DNA of 64,000 nt from Aromatoleum diolicum. Lineage in GTDB: Bacteria > Pseudomonadota > Gammaproteobacteria > Burkholderiales > Rhodocyclaceae. The position numbers were made by a program, and so were the translations under genes. Each line of letters starts with the position of its first letter. Positions within the stretch are counted from its first letter, which is position 1. Of the stretch, positions 17,202-25,798 are shown one piece after another. The notes beneath the pieces were generated by a model. The model ran no database searches and had not been told where the DNA came from. It was given only the letters and a program-made list of their open reading frames with translations. Location of the stretch: NCBI RefSeq assembly GCF_012910955.1, contig NZ_WTVQ01000017.1, positions 40,602-104,601 of the forward strand, read 5' to 3'.

Positions 17202-19862
17202 ATGGGCATTACAAGAAGGGAATTTCTCAAGGCGTCCGTCGCCTCCGCCGTCGCGGCGAACGGTCTGACCTGGTTTGGCGCGAGCGACGTCTTCGGCGCC
17301 GACACCGTCGTGATTCCGAGCGCGAGCCACTGGGGACCGTTCAAGGCGGTGGTCAAGAAAGGCGTGCTGGTCGGTATTCAGCCGCTCACCGATATCGACG
17401 CAATGCCGACCAAGATGCTCACCGAAGGGCTGATCAGCCGCGTTTATCACAAGACGCGCGTTCAGTACCCGATGGTGCGCAAGTCCTATCTCGCGAACCC
17501 GATGGGCGACACCAAGCCGCATCTGCGCGGCAAGGAACCTTTCGTGCGCGTGGGCTGGGACGAAATCCTCGCGATCACCGCGAACGCGATCCTGACGACC
17601 GCCGAGAAATACGGCAACGAAGCCGTGTTCAGCAGCTCCTACGGCGGCTGGTCGCACGCCGGCCTGTTGCGCCCGCAAGTGTTGCAGGGGCGCCTGTTCG
17701 GCCTGATCGGCGGCCATTCGGTGACCACCGGCGACTATTCCGGCGGCGCCTCGCAGGTCAGCCTGCCGCACATCATCGGCGACATGGAAGTGTATTCGCC
17801 ACAGACCGCGTGGGAAGTGATGGCCGAGCACACCGAAGTCATGGTGTGGATCGGCTGCGATCCGTGGAAGAACAATCGCATCGAATACACGGTGGCCGAC
17901 CACCAGATGTTCCCGCGCTGGAAGGCGATCAAGAATCGCGGCGTGAAGTTCATCTCGATCAACCCGCAATACACGACGACCGACGAGGCGCTCGGCTCGG
18001 AGTGGGTGAAGATCGTGCCCAACACCGACACCGCGCTGTTCCTCGCGATGGCCTACCACGTGTATACGACGGGCAAGTACGACAAGGCCTACCTCGACAA
18101 GTACACGGTCGGCTTCGACAAGTTCCTGCCCTACCTGCTCGGCAAGGATGCCGACGGCACGCCGCCCAAGACCCCCGAATGGGCGGCGAAGATCACCGGC
18201 ATCCCGGCGCGGAAGATCGTCGAACTGGCGGAGCTGTTCGCGACCAAGCGCACCCAGTTCGCCGGCGCCTGGGCGCTGCAGCGCGCGCACCACGGCGAGA
18301 TGACGCACTGGGCGATCATCAACTTCGCCGCGATGCTCGGCAAGATCGGCAAGCCCGGCCAGGGTGTCGGCTTCAGCTGGCACTACGGCGGTGGCGGCAT
18401 GCCGCAGTCGAACCACCCGATGCCGGTCGGCCTGTCGCAGGGCCGCAACCCGGTGAAGGCGCGCTGCCCGGCGTCGCGCATCAGCGAGATGCTGATGAAC
18501 CCCGGCAAGCAATACACGCGTGACGGCGCGGTGCACACCTATCCGAACGCCAAGCTGATCTACAACGCCGGCAACAACTTCATGTCGCACCAGCAGAACA
18601 CCAACGAGCTGCTGCGCGCGATGAACCGGCAGGTCGATACGGTGATCTGCCAGGACCCGTGGTGGTGCGCCTCGTCGCGCTTCGCCGACATCGTGCTGCC
18701 GGCGACTTCGGCGCTCGAACGTGACGACATGAGCTCCGGCGGCACCTACAGCAACGACAAGATCTACGCGATGCGCCAGGTGATCCAGCCGTACGGCGAG
18801 AGCCTCGACGACTTCGAGATCTTCCGCCGCCTGGGCGAGCTGATGGGCGTCGGCTTCCAGTTCTCCGAAGGCAAGACCGTGCAGCAGATCCTGCGCGAGT
18901 CGTACGACCGCACGAACCCGACCGTACCCTTCGACGAGTTCTGGGAAAAGGGCATGGTCAAGATCGACGTACCCGAGAAGATGCGCCAGTGGGTGCGACA
19001 CGGCGACTTCTACACGGATCCGGTGAAGAGCCCGCTGCACACCAAGTCCGGCAAGATCGAGCTGTACTGCTCCGAGATCGACAGCTTCAAGATCGCCGAC
19101 TGCCCGCCGATCCCCAAATTCCTCGAACCGGCCGAATACCTCGGCAACGCCAAGCCCGGCCAGGTGCATGTCGTCAGCCCGCACCCGTTCAACCGCGTCC
19201 ATTCGCAGATGGCGCAGGCCGACGTGCGCAAGTACGAGAACGTCAAGGGCCGCCAGCATGTGCGCATCAGCGTCGAGGACGCCAAGGCCAACGGCATCAA
19301 GGACGGCGACCTCGTCGAACTGCACAACGAGCGCGGCGCGCTGATCGCCGGGGCGGTGGTCACCGACCAGATCATGAAAGGCGTGGTCAGCCTCGAGGAA
19401 GGCAACTGGATCCAGCTCGACTCGCGCGGACGCTGCAACAGCGGCGCGATCAACATGATCACGACCAGCGTCGCGTCGAGCGGGCTGAGCCAGGCGACCA
19501 GCGCCAACACCTGCATCGCGAGCCTGAAGAAATGCACCGATGCCGAGTCCGAGAACCGCGCCTATGAGCCGCCCCCGATCGAGACCGCCGGCAAGCTTGC
19601 GCTCGACGTGGCGAGCATGAAGCTGATGGAGCGCGCCGCCGAGCTCAAGGGCGCGACGATGGCGAGCATGTCGGCAGGCGAAAAGCTCTTCTACGAACGC
19701 TGCACGCTATGCCATGTGCCGCGCGAACCGGGCGACTACACGAAGAAGCAGTGGCACGGCATCACGCAGAGCATGTTCCCGCGCGCCGGCCTCGACGACA
19801 CGCAGAAGAAGATCGTGCTGGACTTCCTCGAGAAGAACGCCAAGGACGCCGCCGCAATGTAA
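17202..19862 (+). CDS. torA: TMAO/S-oxide reductase TorA fused to a C-terminal cytochrome c domain
   Basis: Periplasmic molybdopterin guanine dinucleotide enzyme of the DMSO reductase family, 886 residues. The Tat signal ITRREFLKASVASAVAANG is followed by SHWGPFKAVVKKG, as in TorA. The Mo-coordinating serine is Ser180 in VTTGDYSGGASQ. Other TorA landmarks are WIGCDPWKNN, GKPGQGVGFSWHYGGGG and SSRFADIVLPATSALERDD. After the dinucleotide-binding end (about residue 790) comes an extra domain with a single c-type haem motif C834-TLC-H838 and a possible distal ligand Met858. Classical TorA lacks haem and takes electrons from pentahaem TorC; no torC is seen, so this domain probably replaces that step. 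No torD chaperone gene is nearby. DMSO or biotin sulfoxide cannot be excluded as substrates, but torT/S/R next door favour TMAO. Confidence 0.9.
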   Translation: MGITRREFLKASVASAVAANGLTWFGASDVFGADTVVIPSASHWGPFKAVVKKGVLVGIQPLTDIDAMPTKMLTEGLISRVYHKTRVQYPMVRKSYLANPMGDTKPHLRGKEPFVRVGWDEILAITANAILTTAEKYGNEAVFSSSYGGWSHAGLLRPQVLQGRLFGLIGGHSVTTGDYSGGASQVSLPHIIGDMEVYSPQTAWEVMAEHTEVMVWIGCDPWKNNRIEYTVADHQMFPRWKAIKNRGVKFISINPQYTTTDEALGSEWVKIVPNTDTALFLAMAYHVYTTGKYDKAYLDKYTVGFDKFLPYLLGKDADGTPPKTPEWAAKITGIPARKIVELAELFATKRTQFAGAWALQRAHHGEMTHWAIINFAAMLGKIGKPGQGVGFSWHYGGGGMPQSNHPMPVGLSQGRNPVKARCPASRISEMLMNPGKQYTRDGAVHTYPNAKLIYNAGNNFMSHQQNTNELLRAMNRQVDTVICQDPWWCASSRFADIVLPATSALERDDMSSGGTYSNDKIYAMRQVIQPYGESLDDFEIFRRLGELMGVGFQFSEGKTVQQILRESYDRTNPTVPFDEFWEKGMVKIDVPEKMRQWVRHGDFYTDPVKSPLHTKSGKIELYCSEIDSFKIADCPPIPKFLEPAEYLGNAKPGQVHVVSPHPFNRVHSQMAQADVRKYENVKGRQHVRISVEDAKANGIKDGDLVELHNERGALIAGAVVTDQIMKGVVSLEEGNWIQLDSRGRCNSGAINMITTSVASSGLSQATSANTCIASLKKCTDAESENRAYEPPPIETAGKLALDVASMKLMERAAELKGATMASMSAGEKLFYERCTLCHVPREPGDYTKKQWHGITQSMFPRAGLDDTQKKIVLDFLEKNAKDAAAM

Positions 19863-19894
19863 GCACCGGCGCCCCGACCGGGGCGTCCCGGCAC

Positions 19895-19923
19895 GAAGCC
19901 CGGCCACGAGCCGGGCTTCATTT
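19895..19923. terminator. Hairpin terminator between convergent torA and torT
   Basis: A perfect 10-bp stem (GAAGCCCGGC / GCCGGGCTTC) with a 5-base loop is followed by A and three T residues. The last bases of torT overlap the right arm. Probably serves torA. Confidence 0.55.
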
Positions 19924-20997
19924 CGTCGACGCGGGCGGAAAACTGAACTGCGGCGTGAAGGTGCTCGGCGGCAGCGAATCGTCGAGATCGATGCGTTTCA
20001 GCCCATCGCGGTCGACGACCTGTACGTGCGGACCGATATGTCGCGCAAACCTCCGCCCTTCGAGCAGATCGACCGCCTGGCCGACCGACAGCCGCCCCTG
20101 CAGCACCGGCGCGTCGGACGGCGCCGCGACGATGCGGCCGCGCAGGATGCCGCGATACACCGCCGGGGTGAAATAGGTCGCGACGATGCCGACGCCGTCC
20201 TGCCGGCCGCGCTCGCGCAGCACGCTGATCGCCGCCTCGGCCATCAGCGCATTGCCGACCAGGTAGCGGACTTCGGGATGCTGATCGAGGGTGCCCTGCA
20301 CGAGGTTGCGCTGGATCGATTTCGCGGTGTCGCCCCATGCGGTACTGCGGATCACGATGCGGCTGTTCGCGATCGCGTCGCGAAAGCCGCGGTCGACGAA
20401 AGGCACCCAGCCGGCGCCCTGCGGGCCCGGAAACCACGCGATCGGGATCTCCTCCCCGCGTCCCGGGTGACGCCGGACGAGGTATTCGCCGGTCAGTCGT
20501 CCCATCTCATGCCACGACACGCCGACCTTCGCCGCGATGCCTTCGCCAGCGACATCGTTGACGGTGGCGAGTACCGGAATGCGCCGCGCCACTTCGCCGA
20601 TCACGTCGGACAGGCCGTCGAACGACACCGTGCCGACGATGACCGCGTCGACCGCCGGGTCGCTGCCGCAGGCCTTGAACTGCTCGCGCTGGATCTGCAG
20701 GTTCGGATAGCCGCCGGCCTCGACGAAGCGCACCTCGACGCCGAGCCGCCGCGCCTCGTCGATCATGCCGTAATTGACGCCCAGCCAGTACGCGTCCTTG
20801 ATGTGCGGAAACGCCGCGCACAAGGTCCAGCGACGCGTTGCGGGCCGCACGGGCGCGTAGGCTACCGGCGTGCCGGGCTGCGTGTAGTCGTCAGGAGCTT
20901 CCCAGCGCATGATTTCCCGCGCGGCGACTGCCGGCAACGGAACGCTGCCGCACAGATCCAGCAGCACGCTCGCAACGACGACGGGGAAACGCCGCAT
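19918..20997 (-). CDS. torT: TMAO-binding periplasmic sensor protein TorT
   Basis: A 359-residue periplasmic binding protein of the LacI/ribose-binding fold that presents TMAO to the sensor TorS. A signal peptide (MRRFPVVVASVLLDLCGSVP...AVAA) leads into WTLCAAFPHIKDAYWLGVNY, which is characteristic of TorT. Next come VDAVIVGTVSFDGLSDVIGE, IPIAWFPGPQGAGWVPFVDR, VRYLVGNALMAEAAISVLRE and VGIVATYFTPAVYRGILRG. The start was placed at the Met heading a good signal peptide; the frame is open 27 codons farther upstream without signal features. It is divergent from torS, the gene for its partner. Confidence 0.9.
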   Translation of the reverse strand: MRRFPVVVASVLLDLCGSVPLPAVAAREIMRWEAPDDYTQPGTPVAYAPVRPATRRWTLCAAFPHIKDAYWLGVNYGMIDEARRLGVEVRFVEAGGYPNLQIQREQFKACGSDPAVDAVIVGTVSFDGLSDVIGEVARRIPVLATVNDVAGEGIAAKVGVSWHEMGRLTGEYLVRRHPGRGEEIPIAWFPGPQGAGWVPFVDRGFRDAIANSRIVIRSTAWGDTAKSIQRNLVQGTLDQHPEVRYLVGNALMAEAAISVLRERGRQDGVGIVATYFTPAVYRGILRGRIVAAPSDAPVLQGRLSVGQAVDLLEGRRFARHIGPHVQVVDRDGLKRIDLDDSLPPSTFTPQFSFPPASTK

Positions 20998-21203
20998 GGA
21001 TGGTCTCTCGAGGGGGAAGGCGGGCGTTCGCAGCGCCGCCACCGAACCCGCGGTCGCGCCGCGGGATGCCGCAAACACCCGCCGTTGCCTGACACCGGGC
21101 GGGCGCGCAAAATGTTAGTCCAATCGCCAAGCGGGGACAACGTCATTCCCACTAGACTTTCCGTCGTCGTCCCTCCACGGCACCGCCGGCAAGCGGGCCA
21201 GGA

Positions 21204-24200
21204 ATGATGGCTTGGATCAAGCGCCTCGACGCGCGCCTCGGCCTGATCGGCAAGCTCATCGTCGTCCTGGCCGCGGGCGCACTGCTCACCGTGGTCATCG
21301 CCGCGACCGCGTGGGTGAGCTTTCAGCAGGTGGTCGCCACGCAGCGCGCGATCATCGACGACGCGGTGCCTGCGATGAGTGCGGTGCAGGCGGTGGCGCG
21401 TCTCAACATGCGTGTCGCCACGGTGGTCGAACAACTTGGCCGCGCGGAATCGACCGCCGAAGTCGATCGCCTGCAGCAGGCGTCGGGCGAGCAGCTTTCC
21501 GAGATGCGCGGCCTGCTGCAGCGTCTTGAGCAACGGCATTTCGAACCGGGCCTCGGCACGGCGGTCGCCGCAACGCTCGATTCGATCGGCACGAACCTCG
21601 TGCGTCAGGCGGACGAAGTGCGCCGCCGCCTGGAACTCGGGCAACGCGAACAGACCCTGCGCGCCGAGCATCAGCGTGCCGTGCTGGCGCTGGTGATGCT
21701 GTCCGAGTCGCTCGCGGCGAACGCCTCGACGGCGACAACGGCGACCATTTCCAGCCTGTATCCGCTGATCGGCGGCAATCCGCCGAAGGAGCGTGTCTTC
21801 GCATCGCTCGACCGCCTGATCGAGGTCAACATCGACCGCATGGAGCGCATGGCCGAATTCCAGCTCGTGTGTTTTAACCTCAAGACACTGCTCGAACGCC
21901 TCGAACGCGAGGAGAACCCGGACGCACTCCCGCCCCTGCAGGCAAGTTTCAGCACGAATCTGGAAATCCTGCAGCGCCGCCTGCAGGACATTGGCGATCC
22001 GGGCCGCAAGGCGAGCGGGCTCGGGCATTACGCAGTCCTCACGACCGGTACAGCACCCGACGGGCTGTTCGCGATCCGCCGGCAACGGCTCGAACTGACG
22101 CAATCGTTTCAGCGCCTGAGCGACGACGGCGGCGCGCTGGCCGCGCAATTCGGCGACCAGGCCGGTGAGCTCGTCGCCGCCGCCGGCCGCGCGATCGACG
22201 TCGCCGGCGACCAGTCGAAGCGCGCGGTCGAACGCGGCATCATCGGTTTTCTTGCCGTCGCGGCGATGCTGTTTTTCGCCCTCATGGCGACCCTGTGGGT
22301 GCTGTTCCGCTACCACGTGCTCGGCCGGCTGCAGGGCATGGAGGCGGCGGTGCGCTCGCTGGCAAGCGGCAATCTCGACATCAGCATCGCCACCACCGGC
22401 AACGATCCGCTCGCGCCGCTCGGCCGCGCCCTCGAACAGTTCCGCGACAACGCCCGCGAACGGCTTCGGCTGGAAGCCGAATTGCTGCGCCACCAGCAGG
22501 AACTCGAAGACCAGGTCGCGTTACGCACCGCCGAACTGCAGCACAGCAACGCATTGCTCGAGCGCGAAGTCTCCGAACATGCCATCGCGCGCCGCGAAGC
22601 CGAGGAAGCCAACCGTGCGAAGAACGTGTTCCTCGCGACCCTCAGCCACGAACTGCGCACCCCGCTCAGCGGCGTCAGCGGCAGCGTGCAGTTGTTGCGC
22701 GACACCGGCCTTGACGCGCGCCAGCAGGAATATGTGCGCATGATCGGCTACGCGAACGCGACGCTGCTGGAGACCCTTGAGGACATGCTGAGCTTCTCGC
22801 GGCTGGAAGCGGGCAAACTCGATTTCGAGCATGTTCCCTTCGCGCTGAGCGACACGATCGACAACATGCTGGCGCTGCAGACCGTCTCGGCACGCGCCAA
22901 GGGCATCGCGCTGATTCGCGATATCGCCGCGACGGTGCCCGAAATCGTCGTCGGTGACCGCCGCAAGCTCAACCAGATCCTGCTCAATACCATCGGCAAC
23001 GCGATCAAGTTCACCGACGAGGGCTCGGTGACGGTGTCGGTGCAAGGCGGGCCTGCGGCCGCGGGAGAGCGGGTGCGGCTGCGCTTCACGGTCAGCGATA
23101 CCGGCATCGGCATCCCGGCCGATCAATGCACGGAAGTGTTCAAGCCCTTCGTGCAGGTCGAGGAGACCGCCCACCGGCGGCACGGCGGCACCGGCCTGGG
23201 GCTGGCGATCTGCCAGCGCCTGGTCGAGCTGATGGACGGCCGGATCGGACTCGAAAGCGTTCCGGGACAAGGCACACAACTCAGCTTCGAGTTGCCCTTC
23301 GAAGTCGGCAGCGACATTCCGCAGCCGCTTGCAGCCGCCCCGGTGGCGCGCTCGCCGCAACGGCCGCTCGACGTGCTCGTCGTCGAGGACGACGAGATCA
23401 ATCGCATCGTCAGCGTGCGCTACCTCGAATCCCTTGGCCACCGGCCGCTGACGGCCGCTGACGGCGACGAGGCCATCGCGCTGCTCGGCCAGCGCCGCGA
23501 CCCGATCGACCTCGTGCTGATGGACATCAGCCTGCCCGGCGCCTCGGGGCTGGAAGTTACGCGGGCCATTCGCGAACTCGCCGGGGGGCGCTGGGCAACG
23601 CTGCCGGTCATTGCGATGTCGGCGCACGTTTCGGCCGATGCGACGGACAAATACGTCGCCGCGGGCATGGCCGGGTTCCTCAGCAAACCGTTCGACCGTG
23701 CCGATCTCGCGCGCGCACTGGCGGCGGTGACGCAGGCCGCCGCGCCAGCGCAAACAGGCCGGAGTGGCGAAACCGGGCCGGCACCCGCCGATGTCCCGGC
23801 TGCTTCGGCCACCGACCGCGCATCACCCGAAGCGCTGCTCGACCACGACTATCTTGCCGGCGAAATCGAAACGCTCGGCGCTGGCACGCTCGCGCACCTG
23901 CTCGAACTCTTCCGTGACGACGCCCGGGAAGCCTTTGGCGAATTCGAGCGCTGTATCGCGGCGCAGGACTGGCAGGCCCTAGGCAAGCGCGCCCACCGCC
24001 TGCGCAGCGCCGCCGGCAATCTCGGCTTCACGCGCGTCATCGCCGAATCGCGGCAGCTTGAAACGGCAACGGGCGGCACAGGCAGCGACGCAAAATCCGA
24101 GCTCGCCACGATTGCCCCGCTGGTCGAACGTCTGCACGGCAGCTGCCGGCTCAGTTGCGACGCCTTAGCGCAGCAATTGGCGGACGCCGGGAACCGGTCC

Positions 24201-24221
24201 CCCGGCCGCGGCCTCACTTGA
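21204..24221 (+). CDS. torS: Hybrid sensor histidine kinase TorS
   Basis: A 1005-residue tripartite membrane kinase. Helix 1 (near residues 12-35, LIGKLIVVLAAGALLTVVIA) and a second helix near residues 340-365 enclose a long helical periplasmic sensor that would dock TorT. A HAMP segment and coiled coil follow. The kinase core has the H box FLATLSHELRTPLSG (His482) and ATPase N/G boxes (ILLNTIGNAIKFTDEG, DTGIGIP, HGGTGLGLAICQRL). A receiver domain has Asp774 (LVLMDISLPGASG), and an HPt domain has His931 (RAHRLRSAAGNLGF). This is the exact E. coli TorS architecture. It should relay phosphate to TorR encoded convergently downstream. Confidence 0.93.
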   Translation: MMAWIKRLDARLGLIGKLIVVLAAGALLTVVIAATAWVSFQQVVATQRAIIDDAVPAMSAVQAVARLNMRVATVVEQLGRAESTAEVDRLQQASGEQLSEMRGLLQRLEQRHFEPGLGTAVAATLDSIGTNLVRQADEVRRRLELGQREQTLRAEHQRAVLALVMLSESLAANASTATTATISSLYPLIGGNPPKERVFASLDRLIEVNIDRMERMAEFQLVCFNLKTLLERLEREENPDALPPLQASFSTNLEILQRRLQDIGDPGRKASGLGHYAVLTTGTAPDGLFAIRRQRLELTQSFQRLSDDGGALAAQFGDQAGELVAAAGRAIDVAGDQSKRAVERGIIGFLAVAAMLFFALMATLWVLFRYHVLGRLQGMEAAVRSLASGNLDISIATTGNDPLAPLGRALEQFRDNARERLRLEAELLRHQQELEDQVALRTAELQHSNALLEREVSEHAIARREAEEANRAKNVFLATLSHELRTPLSGVSGSVQLLRDTGLDARQQEYVRMIGYANATLLETLEDMLSFSRLEAGKLDFEHVPFALSDTIDNMLALQTVSARAKGIALIRDIAATVPEIVVGDRRKLNQILLNTIGNAIKFTDEGSVTVSVQGGPAAAGERVRLRFTVSDTGIGIPADQCTEVFKPFVQVEETAHRRHGGTGLGLAICQRLVELMDGRIGLESVPGQGTQLSFELPFEVGSDIPQPLAAAPVARSPQRPLDVLVVEDDEINRIVSVRYLESLGHRPLTAADGDEAIALLGQRRDPIDLVLMDISLPGASGLEVTRAIRELAGGRWATLPVIAMSAHVSADATDKYVAAGMAGFLSKPFDRADLARALAAVTQAAAPAQTGRSGETGPAPADVPAASATDRASPEALLDHDYLAGEIETLGAGTLAHLLELFRDDAREAFGEFERCIAAQDWQALGKRAHRLRSAAGNLGFTRVIAESRQLETATGGTGSDAKSELATIAPLVERLHGSCRLSCDALAQQLADAGNRSPGRGLT

Positions 24222-24225
24222 GGCG

Positions 24226-24942
24226 CTATGACTTGACGTCGGCAACAAGCAGATAGCCCTCGCCACGCACGGTGATGATCAGCTCCGGATTCTTCGGATC
24301 ATCTTCAAGCTTGTCGCGCAGCCGCGAAATCAGCACGTCGATCGTGCGATCGTTCGGATCCCACGCACGGTGGCTGACACTCTGCATCAACCGTTCGCGG
24401 CTCAGCACGACACCGGGACGGCGCACGAGGCTGGAAAGCAGCTCGAACTCGCCGCGCGTCAGGCTTTCCTTCTTGCCGTCGGCTGCGACCAGTCGCCGAT
24501 GGGCAATGTCGAGACTCCAACGACCGAAGCTGCACGTCTGGCGTTCCTGCGCCACCGGCCGGTTGCGGTGTCCGCGCAGGATGATCTTCACGCGCGCGAG
24601 CAGTTCGCGCGAATTGAACGGCTTCGTGACGTAGTCGTCGGCGCCTGACTCGAGGCCGACGATCTTGTCGATGTCGTCGTTGCGGCCGGTGACGAGGATG
24701 ATGCCGAGATGTTCGTCATGCGCGCGCAGCTCGCGCGCAAGCTCCAAGCCGTCCTTGCCCGGTAGGCCGACATCGAGCAGAACGACGTCGATCGCTTCGG
24801 AGCGCAGGATGCGCCACATGTCCTCGCCGTTGTTCGCGACAATGACGGCATAGCCCTCATTGGAGAAATACGCGGTGAGGCGCGCGCAGGTGACGGGATC
24901 GTCATCGACGACGAGAAGCCTGGAGGGTCGATTCTCGATCAC
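24226..24942 (-). CDS. torR: Response regulator TorR (OmpR family)
   Basis: A 238-residue receiver plus winged-helix DNA-binding regulator. Receiver: LLVVDDDPVTCARLTAYFSN, phospho-acceptor Asp57 in VVLLDVGLPGKDG, and VTKPFNSRELLARVK. DNA-binding domain: LTRGEFELLSSLVRRPGVVL, WDPNDRTIDVLISRLRDKLE and ITVRGEGYLLV. I place the start at GTG 24942 (then IENRPSRLLVV), giving the usual TorR length; an open extension to 25107 looks non-coding. It ends four bases from the torS stop, tail to tail. It should bind tor boxes in the torF-torA region. Confidence 0.9.
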   Translation of the reverse strand: MIENRPSRLLVVDDDPVTCARLTAYFSNEGYAVIVANNGEDMWRILRSEAIDVVLLDVGLPGKDGLELARELRAHDEHLGIILVTGRNDDIDKIVGLESGADDYVTKPFNSRELLARVKIILRGHRNRPVAQERQTCSFGRWSLDIAHRRLVAADGKKESLTRGEFELLSSLVRRPGVVLSRERLMQSVSHRAWDPNDRTIDVLISRLRDKLEDDPKNPELIITVRGEGYLLVADVKS

Positions 24943-25270
24943 GGCGGGCAAGCAACCAGTGTTGGCGGGCGGGACAGTCTGCCACTTCGGTGCGCCACGA
25001 ATGGCGCTTCCGGCAATTATATCGGGATTCGCTGCACGCAACGCCCGCCGCGGTCGGTTATCGGGCTGGCAGACGTGCGCGCGGTAAAGGAAGGCCACCG
25101 CGAGCACCTGTCGTCCGCAAACGATGTCACCCGAACAGGGTAGTCACGCGTTATATTCCTGCACGCAGGTGCAAGACCGCAGTTCTCGACAAGACCTCTC
25201 CGGAACACCGCCGGTGGCAGGAGGCGTAATACGCCACGCGGACCGACCCGGATCACAAGGAGATACCCGC
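24943..25270. other. 328-bp divergent region between torR and the PsiF-repeat gene
   Basis: Contains the torR upstream region and the leader of the rightward gene. I see no confident -35/-10 pair, no sigma-54 match at correct spacing and no convincing gene. Confidence 0.4.
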
Positions 25271-25591
25271 ATGTCCCGATTGATCACCGCCGTCCTCGCC
25301 ACCCTGTTCGTCGCCGGCACCGCGTTCGCGCAGGCACCGGCCGCGGCACCCGCCGCAGGAGCCACCGCAGCGCCTGCGGGCGATTCGATGTGCGAATCCA
25401 AGGCCGTCGACAAGAACGGCAAGCCGCTTGCCGGCGCCGCCAAGTCGTCCTTCATGAAGAAGTGCCACGGCGACGCCGTGAACACGGAATGTTCGGCGAA
25501 GGCGCTCGACAAGAACGGCAAGGCGCTCGCGGGCGCCGCCAAGAACTCGTTCATGAAGAAGTGCATGGCCGACATGAAGGCCGCCAAGTAG
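25271..25591 (+). CDS. PsiF repeat family periplasmic protein
   Basis: A 106-residue secreted protein. The signal peptide MSRLITAVLATLFVAGTAFA (cut after AFA) and an Ala/Pro linker are followed by two PsiF repeats, each Cys-...-KNGKxLAGAAKxSFMKKC: residues about 39-65 (DKNGKPLAGAAKSSFMKKC) and 74-100. PsiF was first seen as phosphate-starvation-inducible in E. coli; its function is unknown. Paired cysteines within each repeat suggest disulfides. AAGGAGA lies 8 bases upstream and a strong terminator follows, so it is monocistronic. Confidence 0.88.
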   Translation: MSRLITAVLATLFVAGTAFAQAPAAAPAAGATAAPAGDSMCESKAVDKNGKPLAGAAKSSFMKKCHGDAVNTECSAKALDKNGKALAGAAKNSFMKKCMADMKAAK

Positions 25592-25615
25592 GACAGGACG
25601 CGCGACCGCAGGACG

Positions 25616-25642
25616 TGCCGGCCCGGTGGCCGGCATTTTTTT
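25616..25642 (+). terminator. Rho-independent terminator of the PsiF-repeat gene
   Basis: A perfect 8-bp stem (TGCCGGCC / GGCCGGCA) with a 4-base loop is followed by seven T residues. Confidence 0.9.
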
Positions 25643-25746
25643 GGCTGCGGACAAGTGGTCGCGCCAACGACGGAAACCCGAGCATCTGCAGGGGCCGGGC
25701 GCCATCCCGGGGCTCGGGCTGCCCCCCGCCCGACGCAACCACGTCC

Positions 25747-25774
25747 TTGTTTCCCGGCATAGAAAAACTATTCT
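25747..25774 (+). promoter_or_regulatory. Candidate sigma-70 promoter for the BNR-repeat gene
   Basis: TTGTTT (-35) and TATTCT (-10) are separated by 16 bases within an AT-rich island. Transcription would start near 25781, shortly before the AAGGAGG of the next gene. Confidence 0.4.
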
Positions 25775-25798
25775 GAGAACTCTAAGGAGGATCAGCGC

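Noticed and set aside
17187..19325. Minus-strand frame of about 712 codons across torA
   Set aside because: Shadow of the molybdoenzyme gene; no recognisable protein features.
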